Source: a bacterium
GTDB lineage: Bacteria > Patescibacteriota > CPR2 > UBA1875 > JAJYID01
DNA length: 5,932 nt
Assembly: GCA_021823605.1 (NCBI GenBank)
Contig: JAKANV010000046.1
Location: 1-5,932, forward strand
Reading direction: 5' to 3'
A program made the position numbers and the translations under genes. Every line of letters begins with the position of its first letter. Positions within the stretch are counted from its first letter, which is position 1. The notes below the pieces were generated by a model. That model ran no database searches. It was given only the letters and a program-made list of their open reading frames with translations, and was not told where the DNA came from. Below are positions 1 through 5,644 of the stretch, one piece after another.

Positions 1-41
1 ATTTGTCAATATTTCCCTACAAGCAGAGTAACTGCGTTTTC

Positions 42-119
42 TGTCATTCCGTGCTTGACACGGAATCTATTTGGGTCCTGAATCGAGTTCAGGTCACAGA
101 CTCCCAAATGGGAGATGAC
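42..119 (+). repeat. Three-armed palindromic repeat (TGTCATTC type)
   Basis: The element can fold into a cloverleaf-like shape. GTCAT at 43-47 pairs with ATGAC at 115-119 and closes it. The first arm is ATTCCGTG (46-53) with CACGGAAT (59-66), an 8-bp stem on a 5-base loop. The second arm is ATTTGGG (69-75) with CCCAAAT (103-109), enclosing a hairpin of CCTGAA (77-82) with TTCAGG (88-93). CTCCCA (101-106) and TGGGAG (109-114) offer an alternative local hairpin. The TGTCATTC start and the internal GAATCTAT recur in the opposite orientation at 457-548. This layout fits a dispersed extragenic palindrome or a miniature non-autonomous element. No transposase is present. The folding is seen directly; the family assignment is inference. 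Confidence 0.6.
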
Positions 120-186
120 GACTTTGTAGATACCCTGACAAACAAGTCCCAGTCAAAGGAAAAGTCCTCCGGCTGAAAAAGGCATC

Positions 187-211
187 ATTCGACAAGCTCG
201 GGATAATGTCA
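187..211 (-). repeat. Fragment of a TGTCATT/GAGCTTGTCGAA-type repeat
   Basis: Read on the minus strand this starts TGACATTATCCCGAGC and continues with TTGTCGAAT. This wording resembles dispersed bacterial repeats of the form TGTCATTC..GAGCTTGTCGAAGAAT, as I remember them. It begins on the base directly after the stop codon of the minus-strand gene at 212-403, so the repeat may have inserted at, or created, the end of that gene. It is short and lacks the full set of arms, so it is a low-confidence fragment. Confidence 0.3.
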
Positions 212-403
212 CTAGTAAGGCGATCTAAAGTAATGTTTGTCATATGCTTTTTGTTTCACGTCAATCCAGTATGAATCGGGCGATTGTTTTTGTGTGGCAG
301 AAAACTTATAAAAGACAAACGCGAGGCCGATGACGGGAAAGTAGGAAAGAAAAAGGATAAGTGTTATAAAATAATTATTGAGTGTCCTAACAAGTTTTCT
401 CAT
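212..403 (-). CDS. Small one-helix membrane protein, function unknown
   Basis: This is a 63-residue reading frame on the minus strand with an ATG start at 403-401. It has a basic N-terminus (MRKLVR), one long hydrophobic segment at about residues 11-33 (rich in Leu, Ile, Phe, Val), and a polar tail containing SYWIDV and ending YFRSPY. The pattern fits an inner-membrane protein with a short N-terminus and a charged tail of about 30 residues. AGGA lies 3 bases before the ATG, a tight but usable ribosome binding site. I do not recognise the family firmly. The tail recalls short proteins found beside carbamoyltransferase and SxtJ-like membrane genes in surface-polysaccharide clusters, but that is memory-based inference. 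It faces away from the GH10 gene, so it is not in that operon. Its stop abuts a repeat fragment, so the C-terminus could be truncated. Confidence 0.5.
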   Translation of the reverse strand: MRKLVRTLNNYFITLILFLSYFPVIGLAFVFYKFSATQKQSPDSYWIDVKQKAYDKHYFRSPY

Positions 404-456
404 ATGTCCTACGCTCTTTTAAATCTAAATAAGCCCGAATATAATTGCTGTTTGAA

Positions 457-548
457 GATAGATTCTTCCCCTTCGACCCGCTTCACCGCGTTAAACGTGG
501 CTTCGCCAAAGCTCCAGCGAGGCGAGCAAGCTCAGGATCAGAATGACA
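457..548 (-). repeat. Second TGTCATTC-type structured repeat, inverted
   Basis: On the minus strand it begins TGTCATTCTGATCCTGAGC and ends GGGGAAGAATCTATC. It shares TGTCATTC and GAATCTAT with the element at 42-119, in the opposite orientation. Plus-strand ATTCT (462-466) pairs with AGAAT (540-544) to close it. Inside are a hairpin of CCGCG (486-490) with CGTGG (496-500), including one G-T pair, and an arm of GCTTCGCC (500-507) with GGCGAGC (521-527) that has one bulged base. The interior differs from the first element, so these look like members of a variable family and not exact copies. Together they flank the small membrane gene. Confidence 0.45.
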
Positions 549-697
549 AATCGTGCATGGTTTACTCATATGATGGGGTAGAGGAAGACAGGCAGGGGGG
601 AGACCTGAGCACTGATGACAAGAAGGGCAATGATGATGAGAGCAAGTACGATCGGGATAATCCAGATCTTGCGTGACTTGGTAAAGAGGATATACAT

Positions 698-726
698 TTG
701 CTTGAGAGACTCAAACATAATATGAT
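698..726 (+). promoter_or_regulatory. Upstream sigma70-like promoter of the GH10 gene
   Basis: TTGCTT (698-703) and TATGAT (721-726) are separated by 17 bases. Transcription would start near 733, giving a leader of about 63 bases before the ATG at 796. It lies directly upstream of the stronger promoter at 748-776, so the two would act in tandem. Confidence 0.45.
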
Positions 727-747
727 TGTAGCAGCATATCCATCAGC

Positions 748-776
748 TTGACAAGTAACAGGGCAGATGATATATT
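748..776 (+). promoter_or_regulatory. Main sigma70-like promoter of the GH10 gene
   Basis: A consensus -35 box TTGACA (748-753) is followed after exactly 17 bases by TATATT (771-776). The start of transcription would fall near 783, only about 13 bases before the ATG at 796. The leader has no strong ribosome binding site (only TAGAG just before the start), so the transcript would be almost leaderless. The fit to consensus makes this one of the best regulatory calls in the window. Confidence 0.7.
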
Positions 777-795
777 CCAAACATCCTAGAGTATT

Positions 796-3051
796 ATGAC
801 TGAAAACAGGCCTTCACAACCAGACGGTCTACCTTCGAAGCAAACGTCTGAGACAAATTCCATGCAGCGGCGTGTAGACAGGCGTCAACTGTTAAGACGC
901 GCGGTCGGATTCGGATTAAGCGTACCGGTGGTTGCTGCAATTCTTGATGCATGCAAGAAGGGATCGTCAAGTGAATCACCTGCGGCCACAGCATTTTCTT
1001 CTCCTGCTGTCTCGCCAGCAGCTTCGGTTGACAATGGCACTCCCGGAAGTATTGGAAACGGAGCTACGGGTGCCAGAGCTACAGAGTCTCCAACTGTTCT
1101 TGCTACGCCTGATGTGCTAAAACCCTTAGAAATTACCGCAAGCTATCTCACTACTCCATTTCGAAAGGTTTTTCCGGTGACTAGCACGACAGAGTTTGGC
1201 TACATGACGAGAAAACCCGGTGGGGTTGATAAAGTTGCTGTGAAAGATATGATCTCGGATATGCAGATAAATTGGAATCTGGATGCAACTCTTGACTTTG
1301 ATACGGTAAAAAACCAACCCGTAACCTCCCTTGAAGCACTTCTCTCACTCACCGTCCTGGGAGGATTGGAGAATGATACTGTAGACTTTACACCCACCAG
1401 TGATGCTCTCAAAGACTTCAGAATGCCTCGCGTCACGCTCTCCAACACAGGAGGAAAGACAGAGGAGACATTTACCAACACCAACCCTCCCGGCTGGACT
1501 GTCCGCAAAGATGCCCACCTGGTAGTCATAGGTACATACACTGATCGAAACAACGTCAAACAAGCACTCGTCTCAGTTGACGACTCACTCAGAAAACCCA
1601 AGGAAGTGACGCTCTCCATCGCCTCTGTCCCGCTCACCCTTGACCAGACAAAAGAGGGTGAAACATCACTTACCGATCTTCTGAAGGCAAGCGGTACAAC
1701 ACTTGACACAGACAAAGGAACAGTTACCCTGCCCAGCGGCAAAGAGACACTCCTCAACACTATTGACAGTGGCCTGGTAGACCTCATCCTCAACCAGGCA
1801 GGTGGTATCTATTTTATGGATAAAGACCCTCTCAAGAAGAATCCGGACAAGACACCCGTCCTTAATGAAAACCCGGTAGTGCCGTATCCTAAAGTGTCTG
1901 AGGTGCCAAGCTTTGACAAAGTAGCGAAACATGATGACGGAAGAGTCTTGGCATATGACAAGGATGGCAAGCCGGTGGCACGGGCAAGGTACTATCCGTG
2001 GAAGAATCAATGGGAATGGAAAGAAACAGATAAACTTAACTATTCTTTGAGGGAACTGGCAGATGCAAGAAATAAAGTAATTGGCGTCTTTATTGATCCA
2101 GCAGTAAACATAGATAAAGATCTCGTTGCAGACGAGTTTAATCTTATTCAGCCGGGGGCATTCGGCTGGGGTTGGTTATATCGAGATGGATTTGACAAGC
2201 CCCCTAATCTGGATCTTGCGAGGAAATGGCTATCTTTTGCTAAAGAGAACGGACAGAAGGTAAGGCTGCATCCATTGGTATATGATAATTATATCCCAGC
2301 TTCATTCGGAGATACGATAAAGACACCTAAGGATGCAGTTGCATTTCTTGAGGGACATATAACTGCTTTGTTTACAGCATTTCCTGATGTTGATGAGGTA
2401 TTATGTGTAAATGAAGCGGTATGGGCGACAAAGGATGGAGCAACGGGCTATAGCAACGGGCCACTCTATCGCTTACTAGGCCCCAGTTACGTTGAAACAG
2501 TCTTCACTATTGCCCAGAATGTAAGAAAGAAGCTTGGTGCGAAGATGAAACTTATATACAATGATTATGGACATGAAACACCTGGCCCAAAAGCAGACGT
2601 AGTTTTTAGCCTCGTGAGTGACTTAAAACAGAAAGGCCTTATAGATATGGTTGGTTTTCAGGATCATGTCACTGGAAATTTGATGGGTGACGGTAATAAT
2701 CTAGATCCTTTACACTTTCCAGCCTTGAGTGTACTATCAGGGCAGCTAGACAGATATATCAAAATAGGCGTAAATCCTGTGATAACAGAATGTGATGTTG
2801 ATGAAAGCCAAATGACGGGAACTCAAGAACAGAAGGATGAGCTGCAAGGGAACATTTTTAGCGAAATCACGGAATTAAGCGACATGGACGGTTGCGAAGG
2901 AATGACGCTTTACGGCTATAATAGCGGTGACTCTTGGCTAATAAAAAAGGGTGGTAAATCACCTCTGCCTTTTGACGGTACTAAGAGAAAAGTAGGCTAC
3001 TATGACATAGGTAAAAAATTAGCTTCAGGTATCACCCAATATTCTTCTTAA
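796..3051 (+). CDS. Tat-type lipoprotein with GH10 (endo-1,4-beta-xylanase-like) domain
   Basis: This 751-residue protein has a twin-arginine signal (DRRQLLR, Arg29-Arg30), a hydrophobic stretch (about 36-50) and a lipobox LDAC with Cys53, so it is probably exported folded and lipid-anchored. A Ser/Thr/Ala/Pro-rich linker (about 57-110) leads to a domain I do not recognise (about 111-400). The GH10-like barrel spans about 416-745. Its marks are VRLHPLV with His492, CVNEA with the expected acid/base Glu540, NDYGHE (Asn589), VGFQDH (Gln622, His624), ITECDV with the expected nucleophile Glu665, and GDSWL near the end. GH10 enzymes cut beta-1,4-xylan by a retaining mechanism. However, the usual TPENEMKW block is replaced by QPGAFGWGW, HTLVWHSQ by HPLVYDNY, and the C-terminal TVWG by TLYG, so the substrate may not be xylan. 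I chose ATG 796 because the promoter ends just before it; Met23 (862) is an alternative. GC content changes inside the gene. Confidence 0.85.
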   Translation: MTENRPSQPDGLPSKQTSETNSMQRRVDRRQLLRRAVGFGLSVPVVAAILDACKKGSSSESPAATAFSSPAVSPAASVDNGTPGSIGNGATGARATESPTVLATPDVLKPLEITASYLTTPFRKVFPVTSTTEFGYMTRKPGGVDKVAVKDMISDMQINWNLDATLDFDTVKNQPVTSLEALLSLTVLGGLENDTVDFTPTSDALKDFRMPRVTLSNTGGKTEETFTNTNPPGWTVRKDAHLVVIGTYTDRNNVKQALVSVDDSLRKPKEVTLSIASVPLTLDQTKEGETSLTDLLKASGTTLDTDKGTVTLPSGKETLLNTIDSGLVDLILNQAGGIYFMDKDPLKKNPDKTPVLNENPVVPYPKVSEVPSFDKVAKHDDGRVLAYDKDGKPVARARYYPWKNQWEWKETDKLNYSLRELADARNKVIGVFIDPAVNIDKDLVADEFNLIQPGAFGWGWLYRDGFDKPPNLDLARKWLSFAKENGQKVRLHPLVYDNYIPASFGDTIKTPKDAVAFLEGHITALFTAFPDVDEVLCVNEAVWATKDGATGYSNGPLYRLLGPSYVETVFTIAQNVRKKLGAKMKLIYNDYGHETPGPKADVVFSLVSDLKQKGLIDMVGFQDHVTGNLMGDGNNLDPLHFPALSVLSGQLDRYIKIGVNPVITECDVDESQMTGTQEQKDELQGNIFSEITELSDMDGCEGMTLYGYNSGDSWLIKKGGKSPLPFDGTKRKVGYYDIGKKLASGITQYSS

Positions 3052-3192
3052 AAGTACTCATCCTTAAGATAATACCCTCTATTTCGCATTCTTATTTTCT
3101 CTACCTTCCCTTTTACCCAAAATAAAACCAATATTGCCATGCAGACATTTATTGAGTCCAGAAATCTTAAAACAATCGGATTAGCGGCAGAG

Positions 3193-3286
3193 ATCCACGC
3201 CTTTAGGCGTGGATGAATGTATATTAATCAAAATCAGCTTAAGCTGATTTAGTAAAATGTTTCCAAGTGTCATGGCTTTAGCCATG
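3193..3286. repeat. Cluster of three hairpins with TTTA/TTAA loops
   Basis: First hairpin: ATCCACGCC (3193-3201) with GGCGTGGAT (3206-3214), a perfect 9-bp stem on a TTTA loop. Second: a perfect 20-bp palindrome at 3231-3250, which folds as AAATCAGC with GCTGATTT on a TTAA loop. Third: CATGGC (3271-3276) with GCCATG (3281-3286) on a TTTA loop. The repeated GC-rich stem with a TTTA loop recalls the subterminal hairpins of IS200/IS605-family elements and their non-autonomous derivatives, which are recognised by Y1 transposases. No transposase or TnpB gene is present, so this would be a relic or a miniature element. A cluster of REP-like mRNA-stabilising hairpins at the GH10 3' end is the other reading. 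Confidence 0.55.
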
Positions 3287-3342
3287 GGTATCTACATGAA
3301 AAAGTTATAAACATAGCTCGGGACCTATTTAATTATCTGACT

Positions 3343-3375
3343 AAAAATAAAATAATCCCTTGCGACTAAAGGGAT
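3343..3375 (-). terminator. Possible intrinsic terminator on the minus strand
   Basis: ATCCCTT (3355-3361) pairs with AAGGGAT (3369-3375) around a 7-base loop. On the minus strand the hairpin is followed by a T-rich tract (TATTTTATTTTTAG), the form of a factor-independent terminator. No minus-strand gene ends here. It would stop antisense transcripts entering from the GT operon, or it may be only an A/T-flanked hairpin. Confidence 0.35.
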
Positions 3376-3388
3376 AATGTTGTAGGTT

Positions 3389-3394
3389 TATAAT
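3389..3394 (+). promoter_or_regulatory. Possible -10 box for the GT operon
   Basis: TATAAT is a perfect -10 hexamer, about 70 bases before the 26-codon ORF. No good -35 lies at 16-18 bases (CTAAAG at 17), and TTGCGA (3360-3365) is 23 bases away. It is the best promoter candidate I find between the GH10 gene and the operon, but it is weak. Confidence 0.3.
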
Positions 3395-3447
3395 AAATGC
3401 TTGATGAATCTAGAATACTACAAGGTACCGTAAGATGACCGGTGGAT

Positions 3448-3454
3448 TAAGGAG
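3448..3454 (+). promoter_or_regulatory. Strong ribosome binding site of the 26-codon ORF
   Basis: TAAGGAG lies 7 bases before ATG 3462, the ideal placement for a Shine-Dalgarno site. It is the only strong site in the operon. The starts of both glycosyltransferases (3539 and 4432) have no purine-rich site before them. This decides the start of the short ORF and suggests that it sets translation of what follows. Confidence 0.65.
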
Positions 3455-3461
3455 CGAAAAG

Positions 3462-3542
3462 ATGAAAAGACTACAAAAGCTAGCAATTACCAAACTGAAT
3501 TTTATAAATCCGCTGAAATTTGTGGCAGTTTTTTCGAAATGA
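3462..3542 (+). CDS. 26-codon ORF translationally coupled to the GT2 gene
   Basis: The ORF starts with ATG after an ideally placed TAAGGAG and ends with TGA at 3540-3542. Its stop overlaps the ATG of the GT2 gene (3539) in the sequence ATGA. The peptide is basic, beginning MKRLQKLAITK, and ends with the more hydrophobic NPLKFVAVFSK. It is too short for a known domain, and I do not recognise it. Because GT2 has no ribosome binding site of its own, ribosomes finishing this ORF would restart on GT2, so its likely role is as a coupling or leader ORF. An in-frame ATG at 3435 would make it 35 codons but lacks a good site. It could instead be the remnant of a gene whose remainder was deleted. I see no run of one amino acid that would suggest classic attenuation. 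Confidence 0.5.
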   Translation: MKRLQKLAITKLNFINPLKFVAVFSK

Positions 3543-4435
3543 AAAAATATCTTTTTTCAATCGTTATTCCAACATATAATGGAGAGAAAACAGTTGGTAG
3601 ATTGCTTGGTAAATTAGCTACCATTACTGGCAATTACAGCAAAGAGGTGGTTGTCATCGACTCAGAATCGAGGGATAGTACTTTGGAGATTGTAAAAAGT
3701 TTTAAAAATAAAATATCTAACCTTAGAATTATAAATATTAAAAAGAAGGATTTTAACCATGGGGAAACGAGAAATTTGGGAGTCAGAATGTCTCAGGGAA
3801 AGTATATTTGCTTTTTCTCTCAGGATGCAGTTCCGAGGGATAAAAATATATTTTCGTGTTACCTAGAAGATTTTAATATCGATGATAAAGTTGTCGCCAT
3901 ATTTGGCAAACATGTCCCTTATGAAAATACCCCTATAATCCAGAAGCTTGAAATACTTTGCAAGTGGGAGAAAATGGATCAATACGTCAATCATTTGGGA
4001 AGACTTATTCAAAACCTAGAAAAACCGTTTATTCCATTTACTGAAGAAAACAAACTCTTATGGTATATGCTTTCTAACACTTCAAGCTGTTATCGAAGAT
4101 CCTTTCTTATCCAGAATCCATTTCCTAAAGCGGAATATGGTGAGGATCTTCTCATGGGAAAAACAATAATAGAAAAAGAACTTATCAAAGTATATGACAT
4201 TCGTTGTGCGGTAACCCATTCTCATACTTTTAATATCCCCCAATACTACGCTCGAGAACAGGAAGATTTAACCTTTCGTCGTTCACTAATTGGCAAAAAT
4301 CCAAAAACGAATATTTCATGCAAAATAAAGAAAATTTTCTCTTTAGAAGAACCTACATATAAAAAAATGAAATATTTGTTTGAGTTTTTTATCTATTATG
4401 GAATGAAAGTAATTATTATAATTAAGATTAAATGA
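3539..4435 (+). CDS. Family 2 glycosyltransferase (rhamnosyltransferase-like)
   Basis: This is a 298-residue cytoplasmic or membrane-bound enzyme that would transfer a sugar from a nucleotide donor to a surface-glycan precursor. The GT-A fold shows in order: the opening strand SIVIPTYNG (7-15), VVVIDSESRDST (37-48) with Asp41 at the nucleotide site, FNHGETRN (72-79), and SQDAVP (94-99), where Gln95-Asp96 take the place of the metal-binding DXD motif. GED at 201-203 matches the usual ED pair that holds the catalytic base. FNHGETRN with QDAVP is typical of bacterial proteins annotated as rhamnosyltransferases, but donor and acceptor cannot be read from sequence. Residues 274-298 are aromatic and Ile-rich with lysines, suggesting membrane attachment. 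The ATG overlaps the stop of the 26-codon ORF, and its own TGA overlaps the next start, so it is translationally coupled on both sides. Confidence 0.9.
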   Translation: MKKYLFSIVIPTYNGEKTVGRLLGKLATITGNYSKEVVVIDSESRDSTLEIVKSFKNKISNLRIINIKKKDFNHGETRNLGVRMSQGKYICFFSQDAVPRDKNIFSCYLEDFNIDDKVVAIFGKHVPYENTPIIQKLEILCKWEKMDQYVNHLGRLIQNLEKPFIPFTEENKLLWYMLSNTSSCYRRSFLIQNPFPKAEYGEDLLMGKTIIEKELIKVYDIRCAVTHSHTFNIPQYYAREQEDLTFRRSLIGKNPKTNISCKIKKIFSLEEPTYKKMKYLFEFFIYYGMKVIIIIKIK

Positions 4436-5544
4436 AAATACTTCTTGATGCTCATATGCTTGGCCAGAAACAGACGGGGATTGAGAGATGTTGGAGTAAT
4501 TTAGCTGCTAATCTTAAAAAAAATAAAAACGCTGATATAATTCTTTACAGCAATCTCTCAAAAGAGAAATTAAATAGCTTTGCCTCAAGTGGTGTGAAAG
4601 TTTATAAGCCATCTTCAAAAAATGGTTTTTACCGTATTCTTTTAGGCTTTAATCAGGCAATTATCAAAGAAAGACCTGACCTTATCCATGTGAGCAACTT
4701 TACTCCTTATACAAAAAGTTGTCCAATAATTACAACGGTTCATGACCTTTGTTTTAAAACTTATCCTGAGACGTTTAAGAGTAAAAGTCTTTTGGCTTAT
4801 AATCTTTTTTTTAAACACTCACTGGATCTGGCAGATGCGGTTATAGCCGTGTCCCTTTCGACTAAAAATAATTTAATCAATTATTATGGTGTCGATCAGG
4901 CTAAAATCTTTGTTGTTTACGAAGCGCCTGACCCTGTGTTTCAATATTTTGAGAATAAAAATAAACTAAAACAAGAAATATACGAGAGGTTTAAAATCGA
5001 TAGGGACTTTTTTTTAGTTGTTGGCGATGTTGACAAGCGAAAAACCCCACTCAGTATTATTAGGGCTTTTCAGAATTTCTCAAAGAATAATGGCCTGCAA
5101 CTGGTATTTGTTGGTCAGAACAAAATGATGGACATAATTAATCGACAATATAAGGATGAATTAAGCAAGGTGAATATAAGGTTTCTAGATTATGTTTCGG
5201 ATTATGAGTTAAAATATCTTTATAACGGAGCTTCTGCTCTGATTTTTAATTCTTTGTGCGAAGGATTTGGATTACCTATCGTAGAGGCAATGAGTTGTAA
5301 GACGCCAGTTATTTGTAGCGATATTCCTGTTTTCCGAGAAATAGCTCACAACGCTGCCGTTTTTGTTAAGAACGAAATAGAGCTTTATAAGGCAATGAAG
5401 CTCGTAATCCAAGATGTTTCCTTACGGGGGAAATATGCTGAGCTAGGATTTCAGAGAAGCAAATTTTTTTCCTGGGATAAAGCAGCAAATGATACAATGA
5501 AAATTTATGAACTCGTTCTTGACAATAATCGGAGTCGAGAATGA
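4432..5544 (+). CDS. Family 4-type (group 1) glycosyltransferase
   Basis: This 370-residue GT-B enzyme is of normal length for the family. The N-terminal half has LDAHMLGQKQTGIERC (5-20), an acceptor-side glycine region, and TTVHDLCF with His104-Asp105. The C-terminal donor domain has VVGDVDKRKTP (196-206), whose Lys204 matches the lysine that binds the donor phosphate, and the EX7E motif CEGFGLPIVEAM with Glu277 and Glu285. These fit retaining transferases that use nucleotide sugars, many of them mannosyltransferases. The exact sugar is not determinable. The start ATG lies inside ATGA at 4432-4435, overlapping the GT2 stop, and there is no ribosome binding site, so translation depends on GT2. 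The two enzymes very probably add successive sugars to the same glycan. GC is low: four lines hand-counted gave about 35 percent. Confidence 0.92.
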   Translation: MKILLDAHMLGQKQTGIERCWSNLAANLKKNKNADIILYSNLSKEKLNSFASSGVKVYKPSSKNGFYRILLGFNQAIIKERPDLIHVSNFTPYTKSCPIITTVHDLCFKTYPETFKSKSLLAYNLFFKHSLDLADAVIAVSLSTKNNLINYYGVDQAKIFVVYEAPDPVFQYFENKNKLKQEIYERFKIDRDFFLVVGDVDKRKTPLSIIRAFQNFSKNNGLQLVFVGQNKMMDIINRQYKDELSKVNIRFLDYVSDYELKYLYNGASALIFNSLCEGFGLPIVEAMSCKTPVICSDIPVFREIAHNAAVFVKNEIELYKAMKLVIQDVSLRGKYAELGFQRSKFFSWDKAANDTMKIYELVLDNNRSRE

Positions 5545-5590
5545 AAACCCTCTATTATTTTATTTTCGAAAAAGGGTGATTGTCAATTAC

Positions 5591-5613
5591 AAGATAATCT
5601 ATCTTAATCTTTA
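5591..5613 (+). terminator. Weak possible terminator after the GT operon
   Basis: AAGATA (5591-5596) pairs with TATCTT (5600-5605) on a 3-base loop, followed by AATCTTTA. The stem is A/T-rich and the U-run is poor, so this is a weak candidate for ending the operon about 50 bases after its stop codon. I see no better terminator. Confidence 0.2.
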
Positions 5614-5644
5614 AATGGTCTTCGACGCTTGTACTGGTGACTCG

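Larger units (their letters stand above)
404..795. other. Intergenic region between the divergent genes
   Basis: These 392 bases separate the start of the minus-strand small membrane gene from the start of the GH10 lipoprotein gene. I see no convincing protein gene. The region holds an inverted copy of the TGTCATTC-type repeat (457-548), a run of six G (595-600), and two good sigma70-like promoters pointing at the GH10 gene. TTTACTCATATGATGG at 561-576 is a further possible -10 region (TATGAT at 569-574), but its best -35 match (ATGACA, 543-548) is 20 bases away, so it is weak. That -35 lies in the end of the repeat. Confidence 0.6.
3052..3461. other. Structured intergenic region upstream of the GT operon
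   Basis: These 410 bases hold no large gene. A pyrimidine-rich stretch at about 3080-3120 follows the GH10 stop codon, and I see no hairpin with a U-run that would terminate the GH10 transcript. Three hairpins cluster at 3193-3286, a fourth lies at 3355-3375, and a TATAAT box sits at 3389-3394. GGTACC (3424-3429) and ACCGGT (3438-3443) are short palindromes just before the ribosome binding site of the 26-codon ORF. Confidence 0.6.

Noticed and set aside
284..676. 130-codon plus-strand reading frame
   Set aside because: It is very charged and low in hydrophobic structure, overlaps the better minus-strand membrane gene and runs straight through the structured repeat at 457-548. No ribosome binding site or family signal is visible.
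615..725. Plus-strand 36-codon frame with three Met codons in a row (630-638) and a hydrophobic middle
   Set aside because: AAGG lies just before the Met run, so it is not impossible, but it overlaps the upstream GH10 promoter and has no recognisable feature. Not strong enough to call.
562..780. 72-codon minus-strand frame
   Set aside because: Ser/Leu-rich composition typical of a chance frame, and it covers both GH10 promoters.
862..864. Alternative start of the GH10 lipoprotein at Met23, just before the twin-arginine motif
   Set aside because: It gives a more usual signal-peptide length but has no ribosome binding site, and the strong promoter ends just before ATG 796. Kept only as an alternative.
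1200..1793. 197-codon minus-strand frame inside the GH10 gene
   Set aside because: It is antisense to the GC-richer middle part of a well-supported gene. Its Ser/Val/Arg-rich composition is what codon bias on the other strand produces.
3052..3120. Terminator for the GH10 gene
   Set aside because: The stretch is pyrimidine-rich but has no stem, and the first strong hairpin (3193-3214) is not followed by a U-run.
3193..3286. CRISPR-like array
   Set aside because: The three palindromes differ in sequence and there are no equal spacers or repeated units.
5564..5573. TTTTCGAAAA palindrome as a terminator
   Set aside because: A/T-only stem arms around CG with no loop, and no U-run after it.
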